A DNA stretch of 64,000 nt from Streptococcus sp. (GTDB taxonomy: Bacteria; Bacillota; Bacilli; Lactobacillales; Streptococcaceae), in NCBI GenBank assembly GCA_003521145.1, contig DOTL01000011.1:1-64000 (forward strand), in the 5' to 3' direction. Both the position numbers and the translations under genes were made by a program. Numbering within the stretch: the stretch's first letter is position 1; the number at the start of each line of letters is the position of its first letter. The notes beneath the pieces are model-generated. The model saw only the letters and a program-made list of their open reading frames with translations, did not search any database and was not told the DNA's origin. Positions 27,247 to 39,181 of this stretch are shown one piece after another.

Positions 27247-30200
27247 ATGAATCAAGAAGTCTTACTACAAATGATGAGAGCCACCATTCCTCGTGACAGA
27301 GCCATGCTTGAAGCATTTTTGTATTACCAAGCAAACCACTTTGATGAGGATTGGGATAGCCTTATCCAAGAATTTATTGTGAATAGAAAGGAAGTCCAAA
27401 GCCCTGTTCAGGTACTTCATTTTGAGACGGACGTTTCAGCTTTTGTACAGGCTAGTCCTTATGATACTGCTCATGACCTGTTGACTTATACTCAAGTATT
27501 CGGTCATAAGGGTCTCCAAAAACTTGATAAATTATCGCCGTCTGAAAAAGACTTGGTGATTGAAGTGGCCATGTTCAATCTTGCCACACGTTTTCAACTA
27601 TTGGATTCCAATGGTCACTACCAAACCATTTCGACGGCTTCTCTGCTAGAAAAAGGGAAGGGAGCTAATCTGGTCAATGTGTACCGTGTGGCCAATAATT
27701 TAGCAGATCGCATCAGTCGGGATATTGAACAGTTTCTCTTGACCTACCAACCTGAGTTAGAAACAAGAGTTGATGAAACTTTTCAAGAACAAGAAGAAAT
27801 GATTGATAAGCCTGAAGTAACTGTAAATCAGGCAATAGCTTTTCGAGAAGAGGGCTCTCTGGTTATTGCCAGTTTGGATGTAGATTTGTCTCAACTAGAT
27901 GTTCAAACAGGAAAAACAAGTCATCTGCCAGCTTATGAAGAGTTATCTTTACGACGTAAATTTGAGATACTAACATATTTTGACCAAATTCGAAATGAAC
28001 GTTCCAAAGCCCCAAGTTTTAGACGAGGTGATTTTGACACTGAAATGGAAATGACACCAGTCTTTGAAGGAGAAGAGTTACTTACCTATCTAGAGGCTGA
28101 TGGCAGCCTCTATGAGCTGAAACGGATCTTGACTCAAGTTGAGGAAAAGGAATTAGAAAAAATTGGACAAGCCATTAGGGTAGGAAATCAAGAAAAATTG
28201 ACTCAGGTAGGGATTGATTTATCTCAGTTTGCCCCTGACCAAATCGGTATTTTATTGGATGCCGCAGGTCGTTTTCATCTGAAAAATGCGGATTTGGCTT
28301 TATTAGGTGGCTATGCAAATGCCTCTGTAACTCAACTAGCCCTTGCGACAGAACTACTCCAAATGGGATTGAGTCATGAAAAAATTGAATTTTTCTTTGG
28401 TAGCCAGCTTTCCATTGAAGAGCTGCGACAAGTTGCCTACGCCTTTTTACACCAAGAACTTAGCAGAGAAGACGCGGAGCAATTTGAAAAAGATAAAGGC
28501 AATCAGCCAGATTTAACCCTCAGAGATTGGAAGAACAAGCTAGAGAAAGCTGAGGGAAAAGAAGTAGTTGATGAAGCGTTTGAGGTAAATCCACTTGTTC
28601 AGATGGTTTTGGACAACTATCCGCTTGGGACGTTGGTTTCCTATAAAGGACAGGACTTTGAAGTGACGTCGGTCAGCGATGCACGATTAAATGGTTTGAT
28701 TCGAATTGAGTTGGTTAATGATTTCTCCGATATCATTGAACAAAATCTAGTTCTTTATTTGAGAACATGGGAGGAAATTAGTCAGGCGCTTCATATCCCA
28801 AAGCCAGAACCAAAAGTAGAGTTGGACGAACCAGACCAAGAGTTGAATCTTTTTTCATTTCTGGAAGAGGAGCCAGTTCAGAGTGTTGGACTATTGGAAC
28901 CAGATGGTTCAGAAAAAGGTCATGACGACACTGATCTTGAAGAATCAGATAGTCAAATTTCTGAAGAGGAAGTAGTCGAAACAATTCCAGAGATTCCAGT
29001 AACGGACTTTTATTTTCCAGAAGATATGACAGACTTTTATCCTAAGACTGCTAGAGATAAGGTTGAGACAAACATTGCGGCTATTCAGTTAGTTAAAACA
29101 CTTGAAACGGAACGCCGTCAGGCAAATCCAAGTGAACAAGAACTCCTTGCCAAGTATGTGGGCTGGGGTGGACTTGCCAATAATTTTTTTGATGACTATA
29201 ATCCAAAATTTTCTAAGGAAAGAGAAGAACTGAAAAGCTTAGTCTCAGATAAAGAATATTCAGATATGAAACAGTCCTCTCTGACGGCTTATTACACGGA
29301 CCCTGCCCTTATCCGTCAGATGTGGGGTAAGTTGGAAAGAGATGGTTTTACAGGTGGAAAAATCCTAGACCCTTCCATGGGAACAGGGAATTTCTTTGCG
29401 GCTATGCCAACACATTTGAGAGATAAAAGTGAGCTGTATGGTGTGGAGTTAGATACCATCACAGGAGCCATTGCCAAGCACCTTCACCCGAATAGCCATA
29501 TTGAGGTCAAAGGATTTGAGACGGTTGCTTTTAATGATGATAGTTTTGATTTGGTAATTTCAAATGTGCCATTTGCCAATATTCGGATTGCGGATAACAA
29601 GTACGATAAGCCTTATATGATTCATGACTATTTTGTTAAAAAATCCCTTGATTTGGTGCATGATGGTGGGCAAGTATCCATTATCTCTTCAACAGGAACC
29701 ATGGATAAGCGAACCGAAAACATTTTACAAGATATTCGTGAGACAACTGACTTTCTTGGAGGGGTTCGCTTGCCTGATACCGCCTTTAAGGCCATTGCCG
29801 GAACCAATGTCACAACGGATATGTTGTTCTTCCAGAAACACTTGAACAAGGGCTATGTGGCAGATGACTTAGCCTTTTCAGGGTCTATTCGTTATGACAA
29901 GGACAACCGTATTTGGCTCAATCCTTACTTTGATGGAGAATACAATAGCCAAGTGCTAGGAACCTATGAGGTTAGAAACTTTAACGGTGGAATACTTTCT
30001 GTTAAGGGGACTAGTGATAACTTGATTGCCAGTGTCCAAACTGCTCTAAACCATGTTAAGGCCCCAAGAGAGATTGATCGAAATGAGGTTATCATTAACC
30101 CAGATGTATTGACCAAACAAGTGATTGATACCTCCATTCCACCTGATATTAGAGAAAATCTAGGTCAGTACAGTTTTGGGTATCAGGGTTCAACAGTTTA

Positions 30201-32697
30201 CTATCGAGATAACAAAGGCATTCGAGTGGGGACCAAGACGGAAGAAATCAGTTACTATGTCGATGAAGATGGTAACTTCAAAGCCTGGGACAGCAAGCAT
30301 TCCCAAAAGCAGATTGATCGCTTTAATGCCTTAGAAGTAACTGATAGCACTGCTCTAGATGTTTATGTTACAGATGATGCAGCAAAACGTGGTCAGTTTA
30401 AAGGGTTATATAAAAAGACAGTTTTCTATGAAGCTCCCTTATCTGAGAAAGAAGTAGCACGAATCAAAGGAATGGTGGACATTCGTAATGCCTATCAAGA
30501 AGTCATAGCCATTCAACGCTATTATGACTATGATAAAGGCGAGTTCAACGACTTATTAGGCAAGCTCAATCGTACCTATGATAGCTTTGTCAAACGCTAT
30601 GGGTATTTGAACAGTGCAGTGAATCGTAATCTTTTTGATAGTGATGATAAATATTCGCTTCTTGCTAGTTTGGAAGATGAAAGTCTGGATCCAAGTGGAC
30701 AGTCTGTTACCTATACCAAATCCCTTGCCTTTGAGAAGGCTCTAGTGCGTCCTGAAAAAGAGGTTAAAAAGGTACATACTGCCCTTGATGCCTTAAATTC
30801 CAGCTTGGCTGACGGACGTGGTGTTGATTTCGCTTATATGATGTCTATCTATCAGGTTGAATCGAAGATGACCTTGATTGAGGAGTTAGGCGACCTCATT
30901 ATGCCTAATCCTGAGAAGTATTTGAATGGGGAGCTGTCCTATGTTTCTCGCCAAAACTTTCTATCAGGGGATGTCATCACCAAGTTAGAAGTTGTGGAAC
31001 TATTTGTCAAACAAGACAATCAGGACTTTAACTGGCCGCATTATGCAGGACTTCTAGAAACAGTCAAACCAGCACGCATTACTTTGGCAGACATTGATTA
31101 TCGAATCGGATCACGCTGGATTCCTCTGGCTGTTTATGGTAAATTTGCCCAAGAAACCTTTATGGGGAAAGCCTATGAACTGTCAGACCAAGAAGTAGCA
31201 ACAGTCCTTGAAGTCAGTCCCATTGACGGGGTTATCACTTATCAATCTAAGTTTACCTACACCTATTCCAACGCAACCGATAGGAGTTTAGGTGTCCCTG
31301 CTTCACGCTATGATAGTGGTCGAAAAATCTTTGAAAATCTCCTGAATTCCAATCAACCAACCATCACAAAACAAGTTGTCGAAGGGGATAAGAAAAAGAA
31401 TGTGACGGATGTGGAGAAAACAACAGTCCTGCGTGCCAAGGAAACACACCTACAAGAACTCTTTCAAGATTTTGTAGCAAAGTATCCAGAAGTCCAACAG
31501 ATGATTGAAGACACTTATAATAGGCTCTACAATCGCACAGTATCAAAGACCTATGATGGTAGCCATTTAACCATTGATGGACTTGCTCAGAATATCTCCT
31601 TACGCCCTCACCAAAAGAATGCCATTCAACGAATTGTCGAGGAAAAACGTGCTCTACTAGCCCACGAGGTAGGGTCTGGAAAAACCTTGACCATGCTTGG
31701 AGCTGGTTTTAAGTTGAAAGAATTAGGGATGGTGCATAAACCTCTCTATGTGGTTCCTTCTAGTTTGACTGCTCAGTTTGGTCAAGAAATCATGAAATTT
31801 TTCCCAACCAAGAAAGTCTATGTGACCACTAAGAAAGACTTTGCCAAAGCCAAACGTAAGCAGTTTGTGTCTCGGATTATTACAGGGGACTATGATGCCA
31901 TTGTCATTGGGGATTCACAATTTGAGAAGATGCCGATGAGTCGTGAAAAACAGGCCGCCTATATCAATGACAAACTTGAGCAACTCATAGAAATCAAGCT
32001 AGGAAGTGACAGTGATTATACGGTGAAAGAAGCGGAGCGTTCGATTAAGGGATTGGAGCACCAGTTGGAAGAACTCCAAAAACTAGAGCGAGATACCTTT
32101 ATTGAATTTGAAAATCTTGGCGTTGATTTTCTCTTTGTGGATGAGGCTCATCACTTCAAGAATATCCGTCCAATTACTGGACTTGGAAATGTCGCTGGCA
32201 TTACCAACACCACTTCAAAAAAGAACGTAGATATGGAGATGAAGGTGAGACAGGTACAGGCAGAGCATGGAGATAGAAATGTCGTTTTTGCGACAGGAAC
32301 ACCAGTTTCTAACTCTATTAGTGAACTTTTCACCATGATGAATTACATTCAACCTGATGTTTTAGAGCGATACCAGGTATCCAATTTTGATTCATGGGTT
32401 GGGGCTTTTGGGAATATCGAAAACTCTATGGAACTAGCCCCGACAGGAGATAAGTACCAACCCAAGAAACGGTTCAAGAAATTTGTCAACCTGCCTGAAC
32501 TCATGCGAATCTACAAGGAAACTACCGATATTCAGACTTCAGATATGCTCGACTTACCTGTACCTGAAGCTAAGATTATTGCGGTGGAAAGCGAGTTAAC
32601 GCAAGCTCAGAAATACTATTTGGAAGAGCTGGTAGAGCGTTCGGACGCTATCAAGTCAGGTAGTGTTGATCCAAGTAGAGATAACATGCTTAAAATC
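27247..32697 (+). CDS. Methylase/SNF2 helicase gene, exon 1 of 3
   Basis: The first 1817 codons of a 2274-codon gene typical of Tn5252/ICESa2603 elements. After a long N-terminal region, an adenine-methylase fold appears near residue 695-790 (ILDPSMGTGNFFAAMP, then FDLVISNVPFAN, the NPPF equivalent). The SNF2 helicase follows: Walker A LLAHEVGSGKTLTML near 1471 and DEAH box FLFVDEAHHFKN near 1628, then ATGTPVSNSISELF. It may protect or remodel the incoming element DNA. The coding frame ends with codon ATC before the GTGCG of group II intron 1 and continues in exons at 35092 and 37950. The join restores NMLKI-TGEARKLAIDMR. Confidence 0.92.
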
Positions 32698-35091
32698 GTG
32701 CGCTGTTAAGCGTAAAAATGTATCTCCCTCGCAGAGGGATATTATTGAAAGTAAATAATAGGAACAACTAACTAACCTAGCGGGGAAACCCAAAGGGGAC
32801 AATAGCATGTTAGTAAAGCGGATAAGAAGTGAGTTACAACGCTTTGATGTGCCGCAAGTTCCGTAACCTATGGTTAAGGCTAAACTGCTTGAACCTCAAT
32901 TCTGACTAGGTGCAAAGCATCGCCCATCGGAAAGTAACTGAGACCGATGTTACTGTATATTCGTTGTTGTGATTTTGGACGAATAACTTTCTACAGTAAA
33001 AGAGCATACGATAAGTATGAATAAAGGAATGAGTGAGGAACCTAAGGGTTACTAGAACGTACATTTTTAACGAATAGCAGGATTGCCTAAGAGGTGAGAC
33101 CCTTATGGTAACGGAGTCACCGTAGTAGTTTGAGCAAGGGAAAACCTTGTACACGGCGAAGGGTGACAGGTAATTTCGATTAGTTAGAAAGGATTAGGTG
33201 CGTGAGATGCGTACAGCCAAAACTATTTTAACGGTCATTCATGAACGTGGAAAACAAGATAAACCACTTGAAAGGGTTTATAAATTACTATTTAATCGTG
33301 AATTGTATCTAATAGTCTATGCAAAGTTATACCCTAATAACGGAGCAATGACAAAGGGTGTTACAGAGGAAACGATTGACGGTATGTCTATTCAAAAAAT
33401 AGATAGGATTATTGAACAATTAAGACGAGAAACCTATTACTGGAGACCAGCTAGGAGAGAGTACATTCCTAAAAAGAATGGAAAACACCGTCCTTTGGGA
33501 ATACCAGTATGGAGCGATAAACTTCTTCAGGAAGTGATTCGCATGATATTAGAAGCTTATTACGAGCCACAGTTTAGTGAACATTCTCATGGTTTTAGAC
33601 CAAAAAGAGGGTGTCATACAGCTTTACAAGAAATTCAGACTTGGAAAGGGACACGTTGGTTCATAGAAGGAGATATCTCTAGTTATTTTGACACGATTGA
33701 CCACGGTGTGTTAATCACTATGTTGTCTAAACAAATTGAGGATGGTCGGTTTATTAGGCTTATCAAAAATATGCTTGAGGCAGGATATCTTGATGATTGG
33801 AAGTTTCACAAGACTATTAGTGGAACACCGCAAGGTGGAGTTATTAGTCCTTTATTAGCTAATATCTATTTACATCAATTTGATAAGTGGGTCGGTGAAG
33901 AGCTGATACCTCAACATACAAGAGGTAAAAAGCAGAGAGCAAACTCAGTCTATAATCGTTTGAGTAGAAAAATTAAATGCTATCAGGAAAAAGGAGATTA
34001 TAAAAAAGCTCATCAGTTAATTGTTGAGAGAAGAAATTTCCCTTCAGTTGATACTTATGATACTACCTATCGGAAGTTAAGATATGTTCGGTATGCGGAT
34101 GACTTTATTCTAGGCTTTACAGGTTCAAAAGCTGAGGCAAAAGATATAAAGAAGCAAATTGGAGACTTTTTAAAGATTAAGTTACATTTGGAACTTTCTC
34201 AAGAAAAGACTTTGATTACCCATGCGACTGAAGAATCAGCGAAATTTCTAGGATATGAGATAAAAGCACAACGTGTCAATGATTATATTGATAACAAAGG
34301 AAGACGAAGTGTCAATGGTGTTATCGCATTATTTGTACCTGCATCAGTTATTGAAAGCAAATGCCACCAATACATGAAAAATGGTAAATCTATTCATCGT
34401 AATAATTTATTGCATGATGATGACTTTAGTATCGTTCAAACTTACCAACAAGAATATAGAGGGCTGGTTCAATATTATATATTGGCACAAAATTTGTCAT
34501 GGTTCTCAAAAGTCTATTGGTATATGGAAACATCACTCCTTAAAACATTAGCATTTAAGCATAAGTCATCCATTAATAAAATGTTAGCTAAATATAAGAC
34601 TACCACGACTAGCACGAATGGCCGAACGGTGCCGTGTTTACAGGTAGTTGTGCCTCGAGAAGATAAACCTCCTCTAGTTGCAACGTGGAGTGGTATTTCA
34701 CTTTCTTATAAAAAGAAAGCTGTAATAGAAGATGCTCCGTATCAAGTTTATGGTGGTCGAACAGAGCTTATCAAGCGATTACTCGCAAATAAGTGTGAGC
34801 TATGTGGAAGTGAGGAGAACATAGAGGTACATCATATCAGAAAATTAGCAGACTTGAACAAACACAATGGAAAATTAGTTCCAAAGTGGAAAGAAATCAT
34901 GTCAGCAAGACGTCGAAAAACGCTGGTGACTTGTCGGGATTGTCACCATGCAATACATAATGGTTCAATAAATACACGTTTATGAAATGAAATTACTGGA
35001 GAGCCGGATGATGCGAAAGTATCATGTCCGGTTCGGTGGGGGGATAATGGAAAAGGGGTCGCAATGACTACCTCGCTAGTATCCTCCCTAC
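32698..35091 (+). mobile_element. Group II intron 1 (2394 bp)
   Basis: The 5' end is GTGCG and the 3' end AC. Domain V is the 34-base hairpin at 35001-35034 (GAGCCGG..CCGGTTC with a GAAA tetraloop), and domain VI follows with a bulged A near the end. The open reading frame lies in domain IV. Exon-binding sites fit: EBS2 AGCATG (32804-32809) pairs with CATGCT in the exon (32685-32690), and EBS1 GATTTT (32971-32976) pairs with AAAATC (32692-32697). It lies in the sense orientation, so splicing would restore the helicase frame. Confidence 0.93.
33198..34985 (+). CDS. Group II intron 1 reverse transcriptase/maturase/endonuclease
   Basis: Up to 595 residues (GTG 33198, or ATG 33207). The reverse transcriptase domain has HRPLGIPVW, the EGDISSYFDTIDH motif and catalytic RYADDFILGF near residue 300. 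A maturase X domain spans about 370-480, and a C-terminal HNH endonuclease follows (CELCGSEE..VHHIRKLADL and CRDCHHAIHNG). All parts appear intact, so the intron may be active in retrohoming and splicing. Confidence 0.93.
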   Translation: MREMRTAKTILTVIHERGKQDKPLERVYKLLFNRELYLIVYAKLYPNNGAMTKGVTEETIDGMSIQKIDRIIEQLRRETYYWRPARREYIPKKNGKHRPLGIPVWSDKLLQEVIRMILEAYYEPQFSEHSHGFRPKRGCHTALQEIQTWKGTRWFIEGDISSYFDTIDHGVLITMLSKQIEDGRFIRLIKNMLEAGYLDDWKFHKTISGTPQGGVISPLLANIYLHQFDKWVGEELIPQHTRGKKQRANSVYNRLSRKIKCYQEKGDYKKAHQLIVERRNFPSVDTYDTTYRKLRYVRYADDFILGFTGSKAEAKDIKKQIGDFLKIKLHLELSQEKTLITHATEESAKFLGYEIKAQRVNDYIDNKGRRSVNGVIALFVPASVIESKCHQYMKNGKSIHRNNLLHDDDFSIVQTYQQEYRGLVQYYILAQNLSWFSKVYWYMETSLLKTLAFKHKSSINKMLAKYKTTTTSTNGRTVPCLQVVVPREDKPPLVATWSGISLSYKKKAVIEDAPYQVYGGRTELIKRLLANKCELCGSEENIEVHHIRKLADLNKHNGKLVPKWKEIMSARRRKTLVTCRDCHHAIHNGSINTRL

Positions 35092-35616
35092 ACAGGAGAA
35101 GCCAGAAAACTAGCTATTGATATGCGGTTGATTGACCCTGCCTATACTTTATCGGATAATCAGAAAATCCTTCAAGTGGTCGATAATGTCGAGTGGATTT
35201 ACCGTGATGGAGCTGAAGACAAAGCCACTCAGATGATTTTCTCTGATATTGGAACCCCTAAAAGTAAGGAAGAAGGGTTTGATGTCTACAACGAACTGAA
35301 AGCTTTGCTGGTTGATCGAGGGATTCCAAAAGAAGAAATTGCCTTTGTCCATGATGCCAATACTGATGAAAAGAAAAACTCACTGTCTAGAAAGGTCAAT
35401 AGCGGAGAAGTACGGATTCTCATGGCTTCGACTGAAAAAGGTGGAACGGGTCTAAACGTGCAATCACGCATGAAAGCTGTTCACCATTTAGATGTTCCAT
35501 GGCGTCCCTCAGATATTGTCCAGCGAAATGGTAGATTGATTCGTCAGGGAAACATGCACCAGGAGGTGAATATTTATCACTATATTACCAAAGGGAGCTT
35601 CGACAATTACCTCTGG
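35092..35616 (+). CDS. Methylase/SNF2 helicase gene, exon 2 of 3
   Basis: 175 codons in frame between the two introns. They encode the helicase C domain: ASTEKGGTGLNVQSRMKAVH (motif V) and VPWRPSDIVQRNGRLIRQGN (motif VI arginine fingers), ending NYLW. Without splicing of intron 1 no protein would contain both Walker A and motif VI, so this exon alone would be inactive. Confidence 0.9.
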
Positions 35617-37949
35617 GTGCGACATGAAGTCGCTTAATTGAACTGTCTGGCATGATGACCAGACCAACTATTCCGTTAGTTGAGCCAAGTATCAACTGCA
35701 TGTTCGCCATGTGGTAAGCTGATACGTAAGGTAGCCCTACTTTAAGGTTGAACCGTGAGGGAAGACCGATACTGCTAGCAACAAAGCGGTTAGGGAGCTA
35801 GGCTTGATAGTATGGCTAACAAATGTGAACCACTGTTAAATGTCGTTAAGTTGAACAGGCTAAAGTTGCTGATAAGCCTGAACCAAAAGGTGTGCAGTCG
35901 GTTAACCCTTTCCATAGTGGGGTTACACGGACAGATGACTGCCGGCAGAGAGGTGGAGCCTAACCTATCATTTTGTTCATTAAGTGGAACATGGTAAGCC
36001 TGTATTGTTGCTTCTAGCAAGGCAAATCGTAAGAAATGCTGATAACAGTGCAGGTATAGGAAAATGGAAAAAGCGAATGCCATCTTGTAATGAGATGGAT
36101 AGAGGTTCAAGATTTGCCTCAACTCGAAAGAGTGCAGACTTCCATTCGGTTTCTAATCACAAGAGAACTTGTAGAATTTTTGAAAGGAGAAAGCAAATGA
36201 ACAGTAAAATGTGTGCTACTACTAACATAGCTAACAGCTGGGAAAGTATTGATTTCGTGAAAGCTGAAACCTATGTTAAAAAACTACAAATGCGTATTGT
36301 GAAAGCGTGGAAGTTGGATAAATTCAATCGAGTGAAATCACCCCAACATTTACTAACAACTTCATTCTATGCAAGAGCCTTGGCAGTGAAACGTGTCACT
36401 GAAAACCAAGGTAAGAAGACAAGTGGTGTTGATAAAGAGTTATGGTTAACATCTAACGCTAAATATCAAGCAATCAAGAAATTAAAGGTTAAGGGCTATC
36501 GTCCAAAACCACTAAGACGGGTTTATATTCCTAAGAAAAATGGTAAGAAAAGACCTCTTAGTATTCCAACGATGACAGATAGAGCAATGCAGACATTATT
36601 TAAGTTCGCCCTAGAACCTATTGCAGAGACAACAGCAGACTCAAATTCTTATGGTTTTAGACCTAAAAGAAGTACGCAGGATGCGATTGAACAATGTTTC
36701 TCAGCTTTGAGTAAGCAAAAATCTGCTAAATGGGTTTTAGAAGGTGATATTAAAGGCTGTTTCGATAATATCAGTCATGAATGGATAATGAAACATATTC
36801 CGATGAACAAGACAATACTTGGAAAATGGTTAAAAAGTGGTTATATTGAAAATCGAAAGTTATTTCCAACAGAGTTTGGAAGTCCTCAAGGTTCACCAAT
36901 TTCACCAATCATTTCAAATATTGTACTAGATGGTATTGAAAGAAAACTTTCTACTACATTCAGAAAGAAAAAGGTTAACGGTAAAGTCTATGCACCAAAA
37001 ATCAATTTTGTTAGATATGCGGATGACTTTATTGTTACTGGTGTTAGTAAGGAATTATTGGAAAATGAGGTTAAACCAGTCATTATCCAATTCTTGAAAG
37101 AACGTGGTTTGGAGTTATCAGAAGAAAAAACGTTGATAACCCATATTACGGACGGCTTTGATTTTCTGGGCGTAAACATTAGAATGTATGACGGAAAATT
37201 ACTAACCAAACCATCCAAAAAGAACTACGAAAGTATTGTTTCTAAAATTAGGGATATTATCAAAAAGAACCCGTCAATGAAACAGGAGTTGTTAATACGT
37301 AAGTTAAACCCGATTATCATAGGTTGGGTCAACTACCAAAAGCACAATGTTTCAACAGAAGCGTTTCAAAGACTTGATTTTGATATTTATCAGTGTCTAT
37401 GGCAGTGGTGTATCCGAAGACATCCTAAAAAGGGAAGAAAATGGGTAGCTAATAAATATTTCCATACTTTTGGTAGTCGTAGTTGGATTTTCAGTGTTCC
37501 AACTGCTGATACAATGGAAAATGGAGAGCCGTTCTATCTTAGATTGAAGTATGCTTCCGATACTGATATTCGCCGACATATTAAAATTAAGGCGGAAGCC
37601 AATCCATTCGATGAACAATGGCAACTGTATTTTGAGGAACGTCAAGAAAAGCAAATGCGACAAGAACTAAAAGGAAGACGTGTGATTAACGGGCTTTATT
37701 ATAAACAAAAAGGGATTTGTCCAGTTTGCGAATTGAAAATTACCAAGGAAACAGATTTCAGAGTTCATCAAACAGTGAAGAACCATAAACCAATAAAAAC
37801 ATTGGTACACCCTACTTGTCATAAGAATATAAAAGAAAACACGCTGGTTCTCTAACGAGGACTTATAGAAGCTTGAGCCGTGTGAGGGGAAACTCTCATG
37901 CACGGTTCTTAGAGGGGAAGGAGGTCGAGAGACCTCTGACCTACTCGAC
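35617..37949 (+). mobile_element. Group II intron 2 (2333 bp)
   Basis: It starts GTGCGAC and ends CGAC. Domain V is at 37875-37908 (GAGCCGTG..CACGGTTC), with domain VI just after it. The splice join TGG-CAG restores NYLW-QTQENKLKYIT. The maturase reading frame sits in domain IV. Its sequence differs clearly from intron 1, so it arrived separately. It is also in the sense orientation. Exon-binding sites were not found with confidence. Confidence 0.92.
36197..37855 (+). CDS. Group II intron 2 reverse transcriptase/maturase
   Basis: 552 residues from ATG 36197 behind AAAGGAG; upstream in-frame codons belong to intron RNA. The reverse transcriptase has KKRPLSIPTM, YGFRPKRSTQDA, EGDIKGCFDNISHEW and catalytic RYADDFIVTG near residue 275. 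A maturase domain follows, and the C-terminal end carries CPVCELKI and a later HPTCHKN, an HNH-like metal site. No stop or frameshift is seen. It is diverged from the protein of intron 1. Confidence 0.92.
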   Translation: MNSKMCATTNIANSWESIDFVKAETYVKKLQMRIVKAWKLDKFNRVKSPQHLLTTSFYARALAVKRVTENQGKKTSGVDKELWLTSNAKYQAIKKLKVKGYRPKPLRRVYIPKKNGKKRPLSIPTMTDRAMQTLFKFALEPIAETTADSNSYGFRPKRSTQDAIEQCFSALSKQKSAKWVLEGDIKGCFDNISHEWIMKHIPMNKTILGKWLKSGYIENRKLFPTEFGSPQGSPISPIISNIVLDGIERKLSTTFRKKKVNGKVYAPKINFVRYADDFIVTGVSKELLENEVKPVIIQFLKERGLELSEEKTLITHITDGFDFLGVNIRMYDGKLLTKPSKKNYESIVSKIRDIIKKNPSMKQELLIRKLNPIIIGWVNYQKHNVSTEAFQRLDFDIYQCLWQWCIRRHPKKGRKWVANKYFHTFGSRSWIFSVPTADTMENGEPFYLRLKYASDTDIRRHIKIKAEANPFDEQWQLYFEERQEKQMRQELKGRRVINGLYYKQKGICPVCELKITKETDFRVHQTVKNHKPIKTLVHPTCHKNIKENTLVL

Positions 37950-38798
37950 CAGACACAGGAGAATAAGCTCAAATATATTACGCAGATAATGACCTCAAAA
38001 GATCCTGTGAGATCAGCTGAAGACATTGATGAACAAACCATGACCGCCTCAGACTTTAAGGCCTTGGCAACTGGAAACCCTTACCTCAAACTCAAAATGG
38101 AGTTGGAAAATGAACTGACAATTTTAGAAAATCAAAAACGAGTTTTTAATCGCTCAAAAGATGAATACCGCCACACAGTTTCCTATTGCGAGAAGCACCT
38201 CCCTATTATGGAAAAACGATTGAGTCAATATGATAAAGATATTGCCCAATCTTTGGCAACAAAGTCGCAAGATTTTGTCATGAGATTTGACAATCAAGCA
38301 ATGGATAATCGTGCAGAAGCAGGGGATTATCTGCGAAAACTCATTACCTATAACCGCTCAGAGACCAAGGAAGTCAAAACACTTGCCAGCTTTAGAGGAT
38401 TTGATTTAAAAATGACTACACGAGGTCCTAGTGAGCCTTTACCAGAGACCGTTACTTTAACGATTGTAGGCGATAACCAATATACAGTCGCTCTTGATTT
38501 AAAATCAGATGTGGGAACGATTCAACGGATTAGTAATGCCATTGACCATATCATGGATGACCAAGAAAAGACTGGAGAAATGGTAAAGGATTTAAAAGAT
38601 AAGCTTCAAGTAGCCAAAGTAGAAGTTGAGAAAATCTTTCCCAAGGAAGAGGAGTATCAGCTTTTAAAGGCTAAGTATGAAGTTTTAGCTCCCTTGGTTG
38701 AAAAAGAAGCAGAAATTGAGGAAATAGATGCGGCTTTGGCCAAGTTTAGTGAAGATACAACACCCCAAATGAAGCAACAAATAGCACTCGAGATATAA
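37950..38798 (+). CDS. Methylase/SNF2 helicase gene, exon 3 of 3
   Basis: The last 283 codons (QTQENKLKYITQIM onward), starting with the codon CAG after intron 2. They form the alpha-helical, charged C-terminal tail (for example ENELTILENQKRVFNRSKDE) and end PQMKQQIALEI. No frame damage is seen across the three exons (5451 + 525 + 849 bases). Confidence 0.88.
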   Translation, partial: QTQENKLKYITQIMTSKDPVRSAEDIDEQTMTASDFKALATGNPYLKLKMELENELTILENQKRVFNRSKDEYRHTVSYCEKHLPIMEKRLSQYDKDIAQSLATKSQDFVMRFDNQAMDNRAEAGDYLRKLITYNRSETKEVKTLASFRGFDLKMTTRGPSEPLPETVTLTIVGDNQYTVALDLKSDVGTIQRISNAIDHIMDDQEKTGEMVKDLKDKLQVAKVEVEKIFPKEEEYQLLKAKYEVLAPLVEKEAEIEEIDAALAKFSEDTTPQMKQQIALEI

Positions 38799-38868
38799 GA
38801 AAAAAGGCTGACAAATATTTTTGAACGCGGTAAAATGAAGTCAAGAAATCATATAAGGAGAATAGATC

Positions 38869-39168
38869 ATGGCCCAAACACTAGAAGAAATGCGTTATCA
38901 ACTTGAAGAATGGTTGGCACAAGGCTATACAAGTCCAGAAGATAGGGCAAACTACCAAACTTTAAAGGAACAGTATGAAGATGAAACTCTTGATTATAGC
39001 TTTTCAAGGCGTGAAATCACTGGACAGCTGGAACTCATCATCACAAGTCGTGAGAATGATTTTCCAAACTTAGATGAGGTGACGAAGGCAGAATACCTTG
39101 ATTTGGTTGCCCAACTTGATGATTTAGACAAGAGACAGGCTGACTACTATCGCAAGCAATTAGCCTAG
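38869..39168 (+). CDS. Small coiled-coil ICE protein
   Basis: A 99-residue, charged, helical protein (MAQTLEEMRYQLEEWLAQGY at the start) with ATAAGGAG upstream. No family is recognised. It is followed after 13 bases by a membrane protein gene. Its own promoter may be the TAAAAT stretch near 38830. Confidence 0.65.
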   Translation: MAQTLEEMRYQLEEWLAQGYTSPEDRANYQTLKEQYEDETLDYSFSRREITGQLELIITSRENDFPNLDEVTKAEYLDLVAQLDDLDKRQADYYRKQLA

Positions 39169-39181
39169 AAAGAGGTGTAAG

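Noticed and set aside
35645..35665. CCAGAC near the start of intron 2 as EBS1
   Set aside because: It does not complement the last exon bases CTCTGG exactly and seems to pair locally with GTCTGG; no confident exon-binding site assigned.
35812..36196. Open frame upstream of the intron 2 maturase start
   Set aside because: These codons are structured intron RNA; the maturase start at 36197 has the proper AAAGGAG.
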